Shown here: positions 52,449 to 61,993 of the stretch, one piece after another
Numbering within the stretch: position 1 is the first letter of the stretch
Layout: every line of letters starts with the position of its first letter
Source of the DNA: Jiella pelagia
Lineage (GTDB): Bacteria > Pseudomonadota > Alphaproteobacteria > Rhizobiales > Rhizobiaceae
NCBI RefSeq assembly: GCF_026898155.1
Contig: NZ_CP114029.1
Location: 131,501 to 195,500 of the forward strand
Direction: 5' to 3'
DNA length: 64,000 nt
Notes under the pieces: model-generated
The model's database searches: none
Told to the model about the DNA's origin: nothing
What the model saw: the letters and a program-made list of their open reading frames with translations, nothing else
Made by a program: the position numbers and the translations under genes

Positions 52449-53378
52449 ATGTCCAGCATCAACGACGCTCTCGCGCTCGAGGCGCCCCGCCGGCGAAAAC
52501 GCTCCCGGCGCAGCGGTCTCCTGCCCTACGCGCTGCTGACGCCCGCCGTCGTGGTGGTGCTGATCATCGTCTTCGCGCCGATGGTCGAGGCGCTGGTGAC
52601 GAGCTTCTACGAATACGTGCTGTTCCGGCCGAACGCCGCGAAGTTCGTCGGCCTCGACAATTTCGTCACCCTCTTCAACGACCCGGTGTTCTGGACCTCG
52701 CTGTGGCAGACGGCGCTGTGGATCGGTTTGACGGTGCCGCTGCAGATGGGGCTCGGCCTCGTCGCGGCTCTGCTCCTCAACAAGGAGTTCGCCTGGCGCG
52801 GCATCGCCCGGGCGCTGGTGATCATACCCTGGGCACTGCCGAGCGTGGTCATCGCCCTGATGTGGCGCTGGATCTACGATCCCAACATCGGCATCCTCAA
52901 CGACCTCTTGCTGCGCCTCGACATCATCCGCGCCGCCATTCCCTGGCTCGCCGATCCCGACGTCGCCCTCTATGCGATCATCGCGACGCTCACCTGGCAA
53001 GGCTTTCCGTTCTTCGCGGTGATGATCCTCGCCGGCCTCCAGGGCATCCCGAAGAGCCAGTACGAGGCGGCCTCGATCGACGGCGCCAGCGCCTGGCGTC
53101 AGTTCCGCCACATCACCCTTCCCGGCATCGCGCCGATCCTGGCGACGGCGGGCCTCCTGCGCACCATCTGGGTGGCGAACTCGATCGACGTGATCTTCGT
53201 CATGACCGGTGGCGGTCCCGGTTATTCGACCTACACGCTCCCGCTCTTTGCCTTCGTCAAGGCGCGGCAGAACCTCGACTTCGGCTACGGCTCGGCGATC
53301 GCCGTCACATTCACGGTTATCCTCGGCGCCATCGTTGCCGTCTACATCGCCCGAACCATGCGGGAGGTCGAACGATGA
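52449..53378 (+). CDS. Sugar ABC transporter permease (UgpA/MalF type)
   Basis: A 309-residue permease with six helices. It has LLPYALLTPAVVVVLIIVFAPMVEALVTSFYEY, the EAA loop YEAASIDGASAWRQFRHITLPGIAPILA, and TGGGPGYSTYTLPLFAF. The start codon is ATG 52449. Its stop overlaps the ATG of the second permease. Confidence 0.92.
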   Translation: MSSINDALALEAPRRRKRSRRSGLLPYALLTPAVVVVLIIVFAPMVEALVTSFYEYVLFRPNAAKFVGLDNFVTLFNDPVFWTSLWQTALWIGLTVPLQMGLGLVAALLLNKEFAWRGIARALVIIPWALPSVVIALMWRWIYDPNIGILNDLLLRLDIIRAAIPWLADPDVALYAIIATLTWQGFPFFAVMILAGLQGIPKSQYEAASIDGASAWRQFRHITLPGIAPILATAGLLRTIWVANSIDVIFVMTGGGPGYSTYTLPLFAFVKARQNLDFGYGSAIAVTFTVILGAIVAVYIARTMREVER

Positions 53379-54208
53379 GGCGCGAGAGCTTCCTCAGACG
53401 ACTGTTGACGACGCACATCCCCGTCGCCCTCGTCGTCCTCCTGGCCATCGGTCCCTTCGGCTGGATGATCCTGACGTCGCTGACGCCGTCGGAGGCGATC
53501 GTCGCAAGAGGCGTGTCGTTTTCGCCGGAGGGCTGGGGAGCGGACAACTACGTCCGGCTCCTCGCCCACACCGATTTCCTCGGCAACATGGGCCACAGCC
53601 TGATCGTCGCGCTCGGCACGGTGGTGCTCGGCCTCGTCGTCTCGGTGACCGCCGCCTATTCCTTTTCGCGCTTCCGCTTCTTCGGCCGCCGCGTCCTGAT
53701 GCTGCAGTTCCTTTTGGTCAACATGTTCCCGGTGGTGCTCCTGATCCTGCCGCTGTTCACGCTGATGCGCCGGCTCGGCCTGCTCGACACGCATCTCGCG
53801 CTGATCGTCGCCAATGCCACCGTCGCCATTCCTTTCGCGGTTTGGATGCTGACGAGCTATATCGGCGCCATCCCGAAGAGCCTCGACGAGGCGGCGATGA
53901 TCGACGGCTGCTCGCGGCTCCAGGCGCTGCGGCGCGTGGTCCTGCCGCTCGCACTGCCCGGCATCATCTCAACCGGCATCTACATCTTCATCACCTCGTG
54001 GAATGAGTATCTCTATGCCCTGACGCTCGGCGGCCGGAACGTGCGCACGGTCACGGTCGCGATCCAGACGCTGATCGGCGAGTACCAGATCGAATGGGGC
54101 CTTCTCGCCGCCGGCGGCGTCGTCGGCGCCCTGCCCGTCACCATCCTCTTCCTCATCGTCCAGCGACGCCTCGTCGGCGGCCTGACCCAAGGCGCCGTCA
54201 AGGGCTGA
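53375..54208 (+). CDS. Sugar ABC transporter permease (UgpE/MalG type)
   Basis: A 277-residue permease. It has VLLAIGPFGWMILTSLTPSEAI, FSRFRFFGRRVLMLQFLLVNMFPVVLLILPLF, and the EAA loop LDEAAMIDGCSRLQALRRVVLPLALPGI, ending with the MalG-like WNEYLYALTLGG and a short cytoplasmic tail. It is coupled by ATGA overlap to the first permease. Confidence 0.92.
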   Translation: MRRESFLRRLLTTHIPVALVVLLAIGPFGWMILTSLTPSEAIVARGVSFSPEGWGADNYVRLLAHTDFLGNMGHSLIVALGTVVLGLVVSVTAAYSFSRFRFFGRRVLMLQFLLVNMFPVVLLILPLFTLMRRLGLLDTHLALIVANATVAIPFAVWMLTSYIGAIPKSLDEAAMIDGCSRLQALRRVVLPLALPGIISTGIYIFITSWNEYLYALTLGGRNVRTVTVAIQTLIGEYQIEWGLLAAGGVVGALPVTILFLIVQRRLVGGLTQGAVKG

Positions 54209-54233
54209 CCGCGCCGCTCATCTGCAACGGACA

Positions 54234-55121
54234 ATGCCAATGAATCCGATCGGACTGATCTCCATGCAATATGCCCGGCCCTTCACGGCGGAGCATTTCA
54301 AGCATTTCGACGCGATGAAGCGGCAGGGCTTCGACTTCGTCGAACTCCTGGTGCCCGAGACCGGCGAACTCGACCTGAAACAGACGGCGGCAGCGCTGCG
54401 GGACGCCGGCCTCGGCGTCGTCCTCGCCGCCCGCGTCAATCTTCAGCGCAACCTTTCCTCGGGCGATGCTGCCGCGCACCAGGCCGGCGTGGATTATCTG
54501 CGCTACACGGCGGACTGTGCCGCCGAACTCGGCGCGAGCATCGTCGGCGGTCCTTTGACCGGCAACCCGCTGGTCTTTGCCGGCCGTGCGCCAGCGCCGG
54601 TTTCCGAAGACGAGCGCCTCGCCCGCAAGGAGCGCTGCGTCGAAGGTCTCAAGGCGGCCGGCGACCACGCGAAGAAAGCCGGCGTTACGCTCGCCGTCGA
54701 GCCATTGAACCGGTTCGAGAGCGACGTCCTGCAGACCACCCAGCAGGCGATGGAGTTGCTCGATGCGGTCGATCATCCCGCCATCGCTCTGATGCTCGAC
54801 ACCTTCCACATGCACATGGAGGAGGCCGACATCGCCGAGGCGATCCGGCTCGGTGGCGAGCGGCTCGTCCACTTCCAGGCCAACGAGAACCATCGCGGCT
54901 TTCCCGGCACCGGTGCCACCGACTGGGTTTCGGTGTTTCGGGCGCTGCACGAAGTCGGCTATCGCGGCCCGGTCTCGCTCGAACCGTTCCGGCGCAACGA
55001 CGACCGCTTCGGTGTGCCCTTCGCCCAGTGGCGGCCGCCGCACGAGGACGAGGACGCCCGGCTTTCCGCCAGCGCCGCCTTCATCCGCTCCCACATCGAA
55101 CTGACGGAATACAGACGATGA
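54234..55121 (+). CDS. TIM-barrel sugar epimerase/isomerase
   Basis: A 295-residue AP_endonuc_2-type barrel, closest in layout to D-tagatose/D-psicose 3-epimerases. Metal ligands are visible as Glu in VTLAVEPLNRFES, Asp and His in ALMLDTFHMHMEE, and Glu in GPVSLEPFRRND. The substrate-side segment VGGPLTGNPLVF is also in place. It follows the permease by 25 bp and overlaps the dehydrogenase gene by 4 bp, so it is part of the sugar operon. Confidence 0.85.
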   Translation: MPMNPIGLISMQYARPFTAEHFKHFDAMKRQGFDFVELLVPETGELDLKQTAAALRDAGLGVVLAARVNLQRNLSSGDAAAHQAGVDYLRYTADCAAELGASIVGGPLTGNPLVFAGRAPAPVSEDERLARKERCVEGLKAAGDHAKKAGVTLAVEPLNRFESDVLQTTQQAMELLDAVDHPAIALMLDTFHMHMEEADIAEAIRLGGERLVHFQANENHRGFPGTGATDWVSVFRALHEVGYRGPVSLEPFRRNDDRFGVPFAQWRPPHEDEDARLSASAAFIRSHIELTEYRR

Positions 55122-56113
55122 CCCTGAAGATCGGCTGGATCGGCTGCGGCATCCATGCAACGCAGATGCTGCTGCCGCAGCTTCTTCGCCACGACGTGCA
55201 GATCGCGGCTCTGTGCGACATCGACGCTGGCCGTCTTGCGACGGCCGGCCGGCAGTTCGGCGTCTCAGCTTTGACCAGCGACGCCGCCGAACTGATCGCG
55301 ACGCCCGGCCTCGATGCCGTCGGCATGGCGGTCGGGCCGGACCAGCATCTCGCCTTCGGGCTCGCGGCCCTGGAACGTGGCCTGCCGGTGTTCATGGAGA
55401 AGCCGCCCTCGGGAACGGCGGCCGGCGCGCGGCAACTGCTGGCGGCCTCCGAAAAGGCCGGCAAGCCGCTCCTCGTCGGCTTCATGAAGCGCTATTCGGT
55501 CGGCAACAAGATCGCCAGGAACATCCTCGCCTCGGGACGGTTCGGCGACATCCTCGGGTTCACCGGCTACTACATGACTGCGCCGGGCTATTTCACCGGC
55601 AATGTCGACTACACCGGCTTCCTGCTGCACCACTGCGTCCACTACATGGACCTCGTCTCGCATCTCGTCTCGCCGGTGGTGGGGATGAATGCGCGCAAGG
55701 TGGAAAAGACGCCGGGCCGCATCCTCTTCCATGTCGGCTTCGACTTTCAATGCGGGGCGATCGGCACCATCGCCATGGGCACCGCCCAAAGCCGAGGCGC
55801 GCCGGTCGAGCGGATCGAGATCATGGGCGACCACCAGCGCATCGAGGTCGAGGACGTCGTCGAGGTCCGCTGGCACCGCAATCCGCCCTTCAAGGTGGCG
55901 GACCCGGAGGCCACCCTCCTCGATGCGGAGGATACGCTGACCTGGAAGCCGAACTTCACCGCCGCGGCGAACGAAGACTACAAAGGCTATCATGCCCTCC
56001 TCGCCGACGTGGTCCCGGCTCTGAGAGGAGAGACCATGGCCGCGCCGACGATCGCCGACGGCGTCATCGCGATGGAACGGCTCGAAGAGATGCGGCGGCT
56101 TCTAGACGTATAG
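55118..56113 (+). CDS. Gfo/Idh/MocA-family sugar dehydrogenase
   Basis: A 331-residue NAD(P)-dependent oxidoreductase. The Rossmann start is LKIGWIGCGIHATQMLLPQLL with an unusual HAT where many have HS, then ALCDIDAGRLATAG. The family EKPP motif is VFMEKPPSGTAAGA, followed by VGFMKRYSVGNK and a catalytic HHCVHYMDLVSHL region. It ends the operon. Confidence 0.9.
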   Translation: MTLKIGWIGCGIHATQMLLPQLLRHDVQIAALCDIDAGRLATAGRQFGVSALTSDAAELIATPGLDAVGMAVGPDQHLAFGLAALERGLPVFMEKPPSGTAAGARQLLAASEKAGKPLLVGFMKRYSVGNKIARNILASGRFGDILGFTGYYMTAPGYFTGNVDYTGFLLHHCVHYMDLVSHLVSPVVGMNARKVEKTPGRILFHVGFDFQCGAIGTIAMGTAQSRGAPVERIEIMGDHQRIEVEDVVEVRWHRNPPFKVADPEATLLDAEDTLTWKPNFTAAANEDYKGYHALLADVVPALRGETMAAPTIADGVIAMERLEEMRRLLDV

Positions 56114-56585
56114 GCGGACGCCGCGTCCTGTCTATAAAGACTACATCCCAGGCGATGCCAGGATCTGGGTTGAGTGTCATGAGACCTGTTCGTGGAAGGG
56201 CTTTGGCATCAATTCTGCCCGTGCCTCGATGCACAGAGGTGATCACTTCAACCCGCGAACTGGGCCATCAGGAGCTTTCGACACGGTCGTAATCATGAGC
56301 GGATGCCTGTGCCTTGTCGGCTATGCGACCTGTCCGGCCGAGAGAGCATGCATTCCACCGTGCGATGGCGGCTCCGAAGGAATGCTACGGCCGAATTTGG
56401 CTGACCCTGCCTGTGGAGAAGGCCGAGCAAGCCTGTATCGGCCGGGTTTCGTCACGCCATGAAGGCGATCGTCGTCCGGCCGATCGAAGCCGGGGGCTGG
56501 AGCCGGCCTCCGAGTTCCCTTGCGAGGGCGGCGAACTTCAGGGCGACTGCCGCAGCGAAAAACCTCCGCTGCGGCAATAATAGCT
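56114..56585. other. Gene-free gap with a 10-bp hairpin
   Basis: 472 bp between the convergent dehydrogenase and RTX genes. No product is recognisable in either strand. A perfect hairpin TGCCGCAGCG (56548-56557) / CGCTGCGGCA (56567-56576) lies 10 bp beyond the RTX stop, where it could mark the 3' end of the RTX transcript, but no T-tract follows in either direction. Confidence 0.45.
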
Positions 56586-59500
56586 TCAGAATATGAAGTC
56601 CCCCGCATCCAGATCGCCGATCAACACGTTGTTGAGGGTGATGGTGTTGTCCCCGTCGGTGATGAGGGCGTTCGCGCCGACCTGGGAAAGATGGTTGGCC
56701 TGAAGATCGGCGAAGGAGGTGATGGCCGACACCACCGACAGGTCGATCTTCTCGGCCGCGCTGAACTCGTTGAAATCGGTGATGACGTCGCGGCCGAAGC
56801 TGTTGCCGAAGACGAAGATGTCGTTGCCGGCGCCGCCTTCGAGGCGGTCGTCGCCTATCGAACCGTTCAGATGATCGTTGCCGCCCATGCCGCGCAGGAT
56901 GTCGTTGCCGAGCCCGCCGAACAGGCTGTTGTTGCCGGCCCCGCCGGTCAGGATGTCGGCGCCGCCATTGCCGGACATGAAGACGGCGTCGCCGAAAATG
57001 GCGTCGTTGCCGTTGCCGCCGAGGACACGTTCGACGGAGGTCAAGCTGTCGGATCCGATCTGCGCGCTCGTCGCCGTCTGGACGACGAGGTTGACCGTCA
57101 GCCCCGCGGTCATCGCAGAGAAGTCCATCGTGTCGATGTTCGCGCCACCATCATAGCGGTCGTTGGCGCCGTCGGCATCGGCGAGGAAGGTGTCGTTGCC
57201 GGCGCCGCCCTCCATGACGTCGCTGCCGAGGCCGCCGATCAGGATGTCGTTGCCGCCGAGACCGCGCAGCGTGTCGTTGCCGAGACCACCGAAGATAACG
57301 TTGGCGCCCGCCCCTCCGGTCAAAAGATCGGAGCCGCCATGGCCGGAGATGAGCCGGGTGGCGGCATTGCCGAGGATGGCGTCGTTGCCGCTGCCGCCGA
57401 GGATGCGCTCGACCGAGACGAGCGCGTCCGTGCCGATCTGGGCGCTCGTCGCCGTGCCGGCGATGAGGTTGACCGTGAGACCCGCGGTCATCGCCGAGAA
57501 GTCCATCGTGTCGGTGTCGTCGCCACCGTCATAGCTGTCATTGGCACCGTCGGCGTCGGCGAGGAAGGTGTCGTCGCCGTCGCCGCCGTCGAGCATGTCC
57601 TGGTCGAGGCCGCCGACAAGAATGTCGTTGCCGCCAAGGCCGCGCAGCCGGTCGTCGCCGAGCCCGCCGAAGATCACGTTGGCGCCCGACCCACCGGTCA
57701 GAATGTCGCCACCGCCATTGCCGGACAGAAGCACGGTGGTGGCGTTGCCGAGGATGGCGTCGTTGCTGCCACCGCCAAGGATACGCTCGATTGAAACGAG
57801 GGTATCCGTGCCGATCTGTGTGCTGGTCGCCTTGCCGGAAACGAGGTTGACCGTCAGCCCGGCAGTCATGGTCGAGTAGTCCATGGTGTCGGTGTCGGCA
57901 CCGCCATCGTAAGTGTCATTGGCGCCGTCGGCGTCGGCGACGAACCGGTCGTTGCCGGCCTCGCCCCGGATGTCATCGCCGTCGGCGCCACCGACGATGA
58001 GATCGTTCCCGATGCCGCCGAAGATGATGTCAGCTCCGGCGCCGCCGGCGATCGTGTCGGCCCCGCCGTCACCGGAGATCCTGTCCGCACCGCCGCCGCC
58101 GATCAATCGGTCGTTGCCACCCCAGCCGCGCAGCACGTTGGCGCCGCTGTCACCGGTCAGGACGTCGGCGAGATGCGACCCCGCGATGTCTTCGATGTTC
58201 ACAAGGGTATCGCCCTCGGCGTCTCCACCGCTCCCGGTGCCGGTGGTCAGATTGACCGTAACGCCAGAGGCCGATGGAACGTAACTTGCCACGTCGGTGC
58301 CTGTGCCACCATCGAGGGCGTCCGCTCCCGCACCGCCGAGCAGGACGTCGTTGTCCCCATCGCCATTGAGAGCGTCATTGCCTTCACCGCCTTCGAGACG
58401 GTCGTCACCGGCGCCACCGTCTAGAACGTCGTTGCCGGCATGGCTGAACAACTGGTCGCCGTCAGGCGAGCCATCAAGCTGGTCGTTGCCCCGGAACATG
58501 CGGACGGCGAGCTGCGACGGGTCAAGATCGCGGATTTCCTCAACGGTCAAGACGATTCCGGATACATCGTAGGATTCAGAATAATACTCCTCAGGATAAA
58601 CAGAATAATCATGATAATAGAAAGAGTAATTTATATTGGAAACTACCCCGCCGGCGAGGAAATAATTACCCGTCTCGGAGTCGTATTCGATGTCGAATTG
58701 GCCATAGTAGGTCGTGTATTCACCCTCGTCTCCTCCCCAGGAACCATAGCCCACTGTGATTGTCGTTTCACTGTAATATTCGACGTCGAACGAATTCAGG
58801 CCGAAATCCGGATCGAACAAATCTGGCGACAGAGGGTTCTTGGGGAGGCTGTTCGTCGAATACCCTCTCGACGTATAATACTGGGCACTCGGTTCGGGGG
58901 GAGCCAGCTCGAGAACCGAGTAGGTGCCGTCCTTGAACTCCAGATATTCGAAATCGGTAAGCGTATCGGTTCCGTCCGAGTGGCGGTATGCAGGGTCGGA
59001 TGCGTCGAGATCAATCTGGGCCTGCGTCCGGTTGTCGACGACCCGGATGGTGTCACCGACCCGGCTCACGTCGTAATATTGAAGCTCGCCCTGGAAAGCG
59101 GCGGTATCGGATCCCCCGCCGCCATCCATCGTATCGTCGCCGCCACCACCGCGGATGCGGTTGACGCTGGAATTCCCGGAGATGTCGTCGGCGTAGTTCG
59201 TGCCGAGGACGGCCTCGATGCTGTAGAGTTGGTCCGAAGCATAGGACCCGACATTTGCCGTCCCCGCATCGAGGTCGATGACAGCTGATTGCGTAGCATC
59301 GAGATAGGAGACCGTGTCGGTTCCCGTGCCACCATCAATGTAGTTGGTGCCGGAGCCGCCATCTAAATAGTCGTCGCCGACTTGTCCGTAGATGTGATCA
59401 TCGCCGCCATCGCCGTAGAGGTGGTCGCCCCCGTCGGCGGCCGTATCTCCGCCTCCGGGAAAGGAATGCCCGAAGATATAATCGTTGCCACCGCGGCCAT

Positions 59501-59705
59501 GAATCGTGTCCGATCCACCATAGCCCTGAAGGCCGGAATATCGGTTCGTGTCACTATTGAAATTTGTTCCGCGATTGTCGCCGTCATTTCCATCTATTGT
59601 ATCATTGTTCGACCAATTGAAATCAAATTCACGGTCAAAATAATTGTTGTTAGGATCGTTTCCCGCGAAGGCGCTACTGAGATCCGTCGCGTTCCAGGTG
59701 ACCAT
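56586..59705 (-). CDS. RTX calcium-binding protein, type I secreted
   Basis: A 1039-residue acidic protein with many GGxGxDxLxG nonapeptides (for example GGAGNDTLxG and GGDGDD types). They form several blocks: residues about 60-200 and 420-1000. A non-RTX, Tyr-rich segment (about 270-420, with YYTSRGYSTNSLPKN and YYHDYSVYPEEYYSESYDV) separates them. Three copies of a 126-residue unit lie in the C-terminal half. The end (IDLSVVSAI ... NTITLNNVLIGDLDAGDFIF) is a typical uncleaved type I secretion signal. No N-terminal signal peptide. No catalytic motif is seen, so a surface or matrix role is more likely than an enzyme. No ABC/HlyD exporter lies nearby. Confidence 0.9.
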   Translation of the reverse strand: MVTWNATDLSSAFAGNDPNNNYFDREFDFNWSNNDTIDGNDGDNRGTNFNSDTNRYSGLQGYGGSDTIHGRGGNDYIFGHSFPGGGDTAADGGDHLYGDGGDDHIYGQVGDDYLDGGSGTNYIDGGTGTDTVSYLDATQSAVIDLDAGTANVGSYASDQLYSIEAVLGTNYADDISGNSSVNRIRGGGGDDTMDGGGGSDTAAFQGELQYYDVSRVGDTIRVVDNRTQAQIDLDASDPAYRHSDGTDTLTDFEYLEFKDGTYSVLELAPPEPSAQYYTSRGYSTNSLPKNPLSPDLFDPDFGLNSFDVEYYSETTITVGYGSWGGDEGEYTTYYGQFDIEYDSETGNYFLAGGVVSNINYSFYYHDYSVYPEEYYSESYDVSGIVLTVEEIRDLDPSQLAVRMFRGNDQLDGSPDGDQLFSHAGNDVLDGGAGDDRLEGGEGNDALNGDGDNDVLLGGAGADALDGGTGTDVASYVPSASGVTVNLTTGTGSGGDAEGDTLVNIEDIAGSHLADVLTGDSGANVLRGWGGNDRLIGGGGADRISGDGGADTIAGGAGADIIFGGIGNDLIVGGADGDDIRGEAGNDRFVADADGANDTYDGGADTDTMDYSTMTAGLTVNLVSGKATSTQIGTDTLVSIERILGGGSNDAILGNATTVLLSGNGGGDILTGGSGANVIFGGLGDDRLRGLGGNDILVGGLDQDMLDGGDGDDTFLADADGANDSYDGGDDTDTMDFSAMTAGLTVNLIAGTATSAQIGTDALVSVERILGGSGNDAILGNAATRLISGHGGSDLLTGGAGANVIFGGLGNDTLRGLGGNDILIGGLGSDVMEGGAGNDTFLADADGANDRYDGGANIDTMDFSAMTAGLTVNLVVQTATSAQIGSDSLTSVERVLGGNGNDAIFGDAVFMSGNGGADILTGGAGNNSLFGGLGNDILRGMGGNDHLNGSIGDDRLEGGAGNDIFVFGNSFGRDVITDFNEFSAAEKIDLSVVSAITSFADLQANHLSQVGANALITDGDNTITLNNVLIGDLDAGDFIF
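56823..57950 (-). repeat. Three tandem 378-bp repeats in the RTX gene
   Basis: Units at 57573-57950, 57195-57572 (both 378 bp) and 56823-57194 (372 bp) encode near-identical 126-, 126- and 124-residue blocks. Each opens with a DTFLADADGAND-like segment and contains MTAGLTVNL, TSAQIGTD, ERILGG and GANVIFGGLGNDxLRGLGGND. Such repeats allow copy-number change by recombination. Confidence 0.85.
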
Positions 59706-60026
59706 CAGAATGCCTTCCGCAAATTTCAGTCGATGTGGGTTTATGCGCCTTAACGGCTACGAAGGACGGATATCGCTCTTGAAACGATGGAAGCGAACGT
59801 CTCGCCGGATGGAATTTCACGCCGTCAGGAGTGCCCTCTTGATGATCGGTGACCACTGAACCGGCGCATCGTTGGACAATGCGGACGTTCATTGCTCAAC
59901 CTCAGGGCAAATTTTCTGAACCTATTAACGGATTGATTGCAACACATAACGCGTTCCAATTGCCGCTCGATCTACGGATCTTTACGGAATGGACTCGTTA
60001 GATGTCAAGTATTTGCAACTGAGTTG
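59706..60026. promoter_or_regulatory. Gene-free divergent region, RTX and ABC operon
   Basis: 321 bp without a convincing gene. It is AT-richer than its surroundings around 59890-59960 (TTTTCTGAACCTATTAACGG) and must contain the RTX promoter and probably that of the ABC operon. No clear inverted repeat was found. Confidence 0.4.
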
Positions 60027-60878
60027 ATGAGCCCAGAGCACCATAGATCGCAGCCAGCCCGTCCTCCCCTTGCGTCCGCTGCAAAATTCGTCGAGACCTT
60101 CTGTGTGGTCGATTGGCCGTTGCGCACAGGTTGGATCTCGTTGGAAATCGTCATCGAAAATCTGGCCCATGCCATCGGCGACCTCCAGATCATCGACCGT
60201 CTCGACATCACCATCGGATCCGGGGAGATCGTCGCGCTTCTCGGGCCGTCTGGCTGCGGCAAGTCGACCTTGCTGCGATTGGTGGCGGGACTGGAAAGAC
60301 CAACGTCCGGCTCTATTACGATGGGGCGGCACATCCGGGCCGCGATCGTGTTCCAGGACCACACCCTGCTTCCCTGGAGAACGGCGGCCGGCAATGTGGA
60401 ACTGCCGTTGGAGCACCATCCGATTTCGGTTGCCGAAAGGCGGGAACGCGTCGCCGCCGTCCTCGAGCAGGTCGGAATCGCCGACTTCGCCGACTACTAT
60501 CCCAAGGCATTGTCGGGCGGCATGCGGCAGCGGGTCAATCTCGCCCGTGCCCTGGTGCTGGAACCGACACTCCTGCTCATGGACGAGCCCTTGTCATCTC
60601 TCGACGAGCAGCTCCGGGAAATCCTGCTCGATGATCTCGCGCGCCTGTGGTCCGAAAGAGGCTTCACCTGCCTCTACGTAACACATAGCCCGGATGAAGC
60701 GGTTCGGCTGGGACATCGGGTCATGATCCTATCACGGCGGCCTACGAAAATTGTCGAAGTCGTGCCTATCGAAACACCGATCGAGGAACGCAGCCATTTT
60801 CATCCGGCCATTGCAGCTGCGCGTGAAACCGTCTGGAACCTCGTCCGGGAAAGCCGCGCGCCATGCCACGGGACATGA
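60027..60878 (+). CDS. ABC transporter ATPase (SsuB/TauB type)
   Basis: An ATPase with Walker A GPSGCGKSTLLRLV, the Q-loop VFQDHTLLPWRTAAGNVELPL, signature LSGGMRQRVNLARAL, Walker B LLMDEPLSSLDEQLR and switch VTHSPDEAVRLG. The start is uncertain: ATG 60027 gives a 38-residue extension without homology, while TTG 60141 (LEIVIENLAHAIG) gives the standard N-terminus and 245 residues and is probably correct. It overlaps the permease gene by 16 bp. Confidence 0.87.
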   Translation: MSPEHHRSQPARPPLASAAKFVETFCVVDWPLRTGWISLEIVIENLAHAIGDLQIIDRLDITIGSGEIVALLGPSGCGKSTLLRLVAGLERPTSGSITMGRHIRAAIVFQDHTLLPWRTAAGNVELPLEHHPISVAERRERVAAVLEQVGIADFADYYPKALSGGMRQRVNLARALVLEPTLLLMDEPLSSLDEQLREILLDDLARLWSERGFTCLYVTHSPDEAVRLGHRVMILSRRPTKIVEVVPIETPIEERSHFHPAIAAARETVWNLVRESRAPCHGT

Positions 60879-61729
60879 AGATCGGTTCGATCGCTCACGA
60901 GGCAGCGCCGGATTCCGAAGCCGGCTCATCTCGCCGGACGGATTTCGCGTTCGCCGCTTCTGCGCCGCTGGTCCGCCCCAGTTTCGAGCCGAGATCCTAT
61001 CCACTTGTCGGGTGGGCGACCTTTGCCGTCGTCCTCGCGGCATGGCAGCTGGTCGCCTGGCGCCAGGCGGACGCGATCCTTCTGCCAAGCCCGATTGATG
61101 TCGCATCGGCGCTCTACGGGATGATGGGGACGGGAGAACTTCAGGCCGATCTTGGCGCCTCGCTCGGCCGGCTCACCGTCGGCTGGGTGATCGGTGCCGG
61201 TTTGGGGGCGCTGACGGGATTTGCGATCGGGCTCTACCCGCTCGCACGATCCTCAGTCTTGCCGCTGGTGAATGCGCTCTTCGCAATTCCGAAGATCGCC
61301 CTTCTTCCGGTCTTCATCGTCTGGCTCGGCATCGGCGAACTCTCGAAAGTCACGACGATCGCCGTCGGCGTCTTCTCACCGATGGCGATTGCCGCCTACA
61401 GCGGCATGGACGCCGTCGATCGGAACCTCATTAGAATGGCACAGAGCTTCTCTGTGCCGACCCTGGCCATCCTGCGCAAGGTGATCTTGCCGGGAATGCT
61501 TCCAATGCTGCTCACGGGTGCTCGGATTTCCGGAGCGATCGCGATCGTGCTTCTCGTGGGAGCGGAGATGATTGCTGCCGAAAATGGCGTGGGTGCTCTG
61601 GCGCTGACGTCCGGCGGACTGATGCGCACCGACCGGCTGTTTGCGGCGGTCGCGATCCTCGGGGCGCTGGGGCTTACAGCATCGTGGTTGGTCGGGCTTG
61701 CAGAGAGGGCCCTGCTCAAGTGGCGTTAG
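60863..61729 (+). CDS. ABC transporter permease (SsuC/TauC type)
   Basis: A 288-residue permease. It has YPLVGWATFAVVLAAWQLVAW, LPSPIDVASALYGM, LGRLTVGWVIGAGLGALTGFAIGLYPLA, and the coupling loop NLIRMAQSFSVPTLAILRKVILPGMLPMLLTGARI. M1 or M5 may be the start. With the ATPase and binding protein it forms a sulfonate/nitrate/taurine-type importer. After it, 61730-61993 holds no gene. Confidence 0.9.
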   Translation: MPRDMKIGSIAHEAAPDSEAGSSRRTDFAFAASAPLVRPSFEPRSYPLVGWATFAVVLAAWQLVAWRQADAILLPSPIDVASALYGMMGTGELQADLGASLGRLTVGWVIGAGLGALTGFAIGLYPLARSSVLPLVNALFAIPKIALLPVFIVWLGIGELSKVTTIAVGVFSPMAIAAYSGMDAVDRNLIRMAQSFSVPTLAILRKVILPGMLPMLLTGARISGAIAIVLLVGAEMIAAENGVGALALTSGGLMRTDRLFAAVAILGALGLTASWLVGLAERALLKWR

Positions 61730-61993
61730 ACGCCAAATGGCATCGCCTGACGCGGGCCGTCGCATTCGGCGTCATTTCTCGTTCGACCGTTCTTGGAAGC
61801 GGGGATCTGCGCAGATGTTACCCTGCTCCGCAGCACAGTCGAAGCGTCTGCAGTCGAATTGCGCCGAAGCTTCAATCGCCGTGCTATTGGCCCGGGCCGT
61901 TCAGTTCATGCCGTGGTTCTGCGGACAATATACCATTCGGTGCAACGAAATATCCAATTGAGACGAGACTAAGTACAAATGGAAAGCGGCTTG

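Noticed and set aside
56520..57794. 424-residue plus-strand frame over the RTX gene
   Set aside because: Its repeats are only the reverse image of the RTX repeats; no start signal or domain is present.
56586..59705. CRISPR-like direct repeats
   Set aside because: The regular repeats at 56.8-58.0 kb are in-frame RTX coding repeats of 378 bp and 27-bp nonapeptide units. There are no spacers and no cas genes. No CRISPR array was seen elsewhere in the window.
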